Origin: Thermogemmatispora onikobensis
GTDB taxonomy: Bacteria; Chloroflexota; Ktedonobacteria; Ktedonobacterales; Ktedonobacteraceae
Length of the DNA: 64,000 nucleotides
NCBI RefSeq assembly: GCF_001748285.1
Contig: NZ_BDGT01000037.1
Location: 1 to 64,000, forward strand
Direction of reading: 5' to 3'
Shown piece after piece: positions 62,956-64,000 of the stretch (position 1 is the stretch's first letter; every line of letters starts with the position of its first letter). A program made the position numbers and the translations under genes. The notes beneath the pieces were generated by a model that searched no databases, was not told the origin of the DNA, and saw only the letters and a list, made by a program, of their open reading frames with translations.

Positions 62956-64000
62956 ATGATGAGTCAGATCGATCGACAGAAGAAGAGGACCAGGCATCTT
63001 CAGCGAAGCCTGGCCGCGGTCGTCTCTCTGCTGGCTGTCCTGCTCACGCTGGCCTCCTGCCAGATTGGCAGCCGCCAGCCCCATCTCGTGAAAGCCCCGG
63101 CCAGCAAGCAGATTTATCGCGAGCCGCAGATTGGTCTTGCCGACTACACTACGCTCGATCCAGCCTTAGTCACAGATCCCTCGGCGATCCGCGCCGTCGA
63201 GCTGGTCTTTACTGGCCTGGTTCAGCTTGATGACCAGCTTCAGGTCCGTCCCCAGCTCGCCAGCTCTTGGAGCGTCTCTAGCGATGGCCTGAGCTGGACC
63301 TTCCACCTGAAGCCGAACTTGAAGTTTAGCGACGGGACACCACTGACTGCTCAAGATGTGGCTTACAGCCTTGATCGCGCGCTGCAACCGTCAACGCGCT
63401 CGACAACTGCTCCCCTTTACCTGGCGCTCTTGCGCGATGCTGATAAGCTCTTAGCCGGCACCATCTCAACATTGCTTAACGATAGTATCCTGGTACGAGA
63501 TAAGCAAACGGTCGTCCTGATCACGCGCCAAAAAGCCCCCTATTTTCTGGCCATGCTCACGAACCCCTGCGCTTTCGTGGTTGAGCGGAGCCTGGTCGAA
63601 AAATATCATGGGAGCTTCAGCGACCATCTGACGGAAGGTGGGGGGGCCGGCCCTTTCAAAGTGGCTCGTTATGCCCACGGCCAGGAAATCGATTTTGTTC
63701 CTAATGCACACTACTACGGCGCTAAGCCCCAGCTGGGCCGCATCGTCTTTTCCTTCTATCGCCAGGCTAGCGACGCTTATCGTGCCTACCAGGGCGGCCA
63801 GGTAGACCTGACCAGCGTTCCTCTGGCCAGCTATGCCAGCGACAAGAAGCGCGCGGACTTCCACCAGGTCCCTCAGCTATGGATTAACTACTATACAATG
63901 AACTATCTTGTGAAGCCTTTCGATAACATCCATATCCGTCAGGCTTTCGCCCTGGCGATTAATAAGGTGACTATTGCCGAGCAGGTTTGGAAAGGTACGG
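62956..64000 (+). CDS. Oligopeptide-type ABC transporter substrate-binding lipoprotein (runs off right edge)
   Basis: At least 348 residues are visible. The frame opens MMSQIDRQKKRTRHLQRSLAAV, then a hydrophobic segment and lipobox LTLASC, anchoring it outside. The SBP_bac_5 (DppA/OppA) domain is clear: LDPALVTDPSAIRAVELVFTGLVQLD, LASSWSVSSDGLSWTFHLKPNLKFSDGTPLTAQDVAYSLDRAL, GGAGPFKVARYAHGQEIDFVPN, and NYLVKPFDNIHIRQAFALAIN near the edge. It would bind peptides or similar solutes for import. AGGAG lies ten bases before the first ATG. Permease and ATPase genes, if linked, lie to the right. Confidence 0.93.
   Translation, partial: MMSQIDRQKKRTRHLQRSLAAVVSLLAVLLTLASCQIGSRQPHLVKAPASKQIYREPQIGLADYTTLDPALVTDPSAIRAVELVFTGLVQLDDQLQVRPQLASSWSVSSDGLSWTFHLKPNLKFSDGTPLTAQDVAYSLDRALQPSTRSTTAPLYLALLRDADKLLAGTISTLLNDSILVRDKQTVVLITRQKAPYFLAMLTNPCAFVVERSLVEKYHGSFSDHLTEGGGAGPFKVARYAHGQEIDFVPNAHYYGAKPQLGRIVFSFYRQASDAYRAYQGGQVDLTSVPLASYASDKKRADFHQVPQLWINYYTMNYLVKPFDNIHIRQAFALAINKVTIAEQVWKGT

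Overview
The window is a gene-dense, GC-rich bacterial chromosome segment. Family content and gene style suggest a Chloroflexota member of class Ktedonobacteria, possibly Thermogemmatispora-like. The pointers are a DUF2298 / Agl23-like membrane cluster typical of Chloroflexi and Archaea, MurT/GatD, Gram-positive-style lipoproteins, and many 'TTGACx-17/18-TAxxxT' promoters. This assignment is inference; no rRNA or tRNA gene was found that would settle it. No CRISPR array, prophage or insertion sequence was seen.

Layout. 1-9958 (+) is a redox block: the tail of one FadH/OYE-type flavoenzyme, a complete second one, a GH15 glucoamylase, and a rearranged electron-transfer module (fixB, then a quinone-reductase-like MDR, then fixC-fixX-fixA). 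Tandem FadH/OYE genes plus ETF genes are recurring neighbours of mycofactocin loci, so the chromosome to the left is worth checking. 10097-19557 (-) is a polytopic-membrane cluster for lipid-linked glycan transfer: a GT39-type enzyme, a DUF2298 'YYY' protein and two tandem Agl23-like paralogues that share near-identical DNA blocks. 19996-23135 holds an AidB-like acyl-CoA dehydrogenase, a small hypothetical and a copper lipoprotein. 23648-23997 is a self-contained promoter - structured RNA with a 17-codon ORF - terminator unit with no recognised family. 24028-26993 is mnmA-lepA. 27689-31823 holds a small membrane protein, a SWIM-finger protein, a second terminator-bounded small RNA (29391-29566, minus) and a secreted S53 peptidase.

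31919-36200: a TetR/DUF4188 pair with operator-like repeats, aat, glycerate kinase and a 66-residue protein. 36201-36717 is RNase P RNA (minus). 36759-40149 is selD-rnc-rpoN. The selD gene reads through an in-frame TGA at the catalytic position and is therefore a selenoprotein; rpoN carries an extra zinc ribbon. 40135-49257: rqcH, gmk-glpX, a second copper lipoprotein, NAD-type isocitrate dehydrogenase and topA.

49659-56858: a GH113-like lipoprotein, murT-gatD (lipid II amidation), a stand-alone ClpX-type zinc-finger protein, long-form hpf, a DUF6788-like protein and nrdR. 57104-62578: a cNMP-binding-only protein divergent from a large TPR protein, then two unrecognised proteins. The window ends inside an oligopeptide-type ABC substrate-binding lipoprotein. 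Housekeeping functions (translation quality control, tRNA modification, RNA processing, nucleotide and DNA metabolism) are interspersed with envelope and redox functions, mostly in short transcription units.
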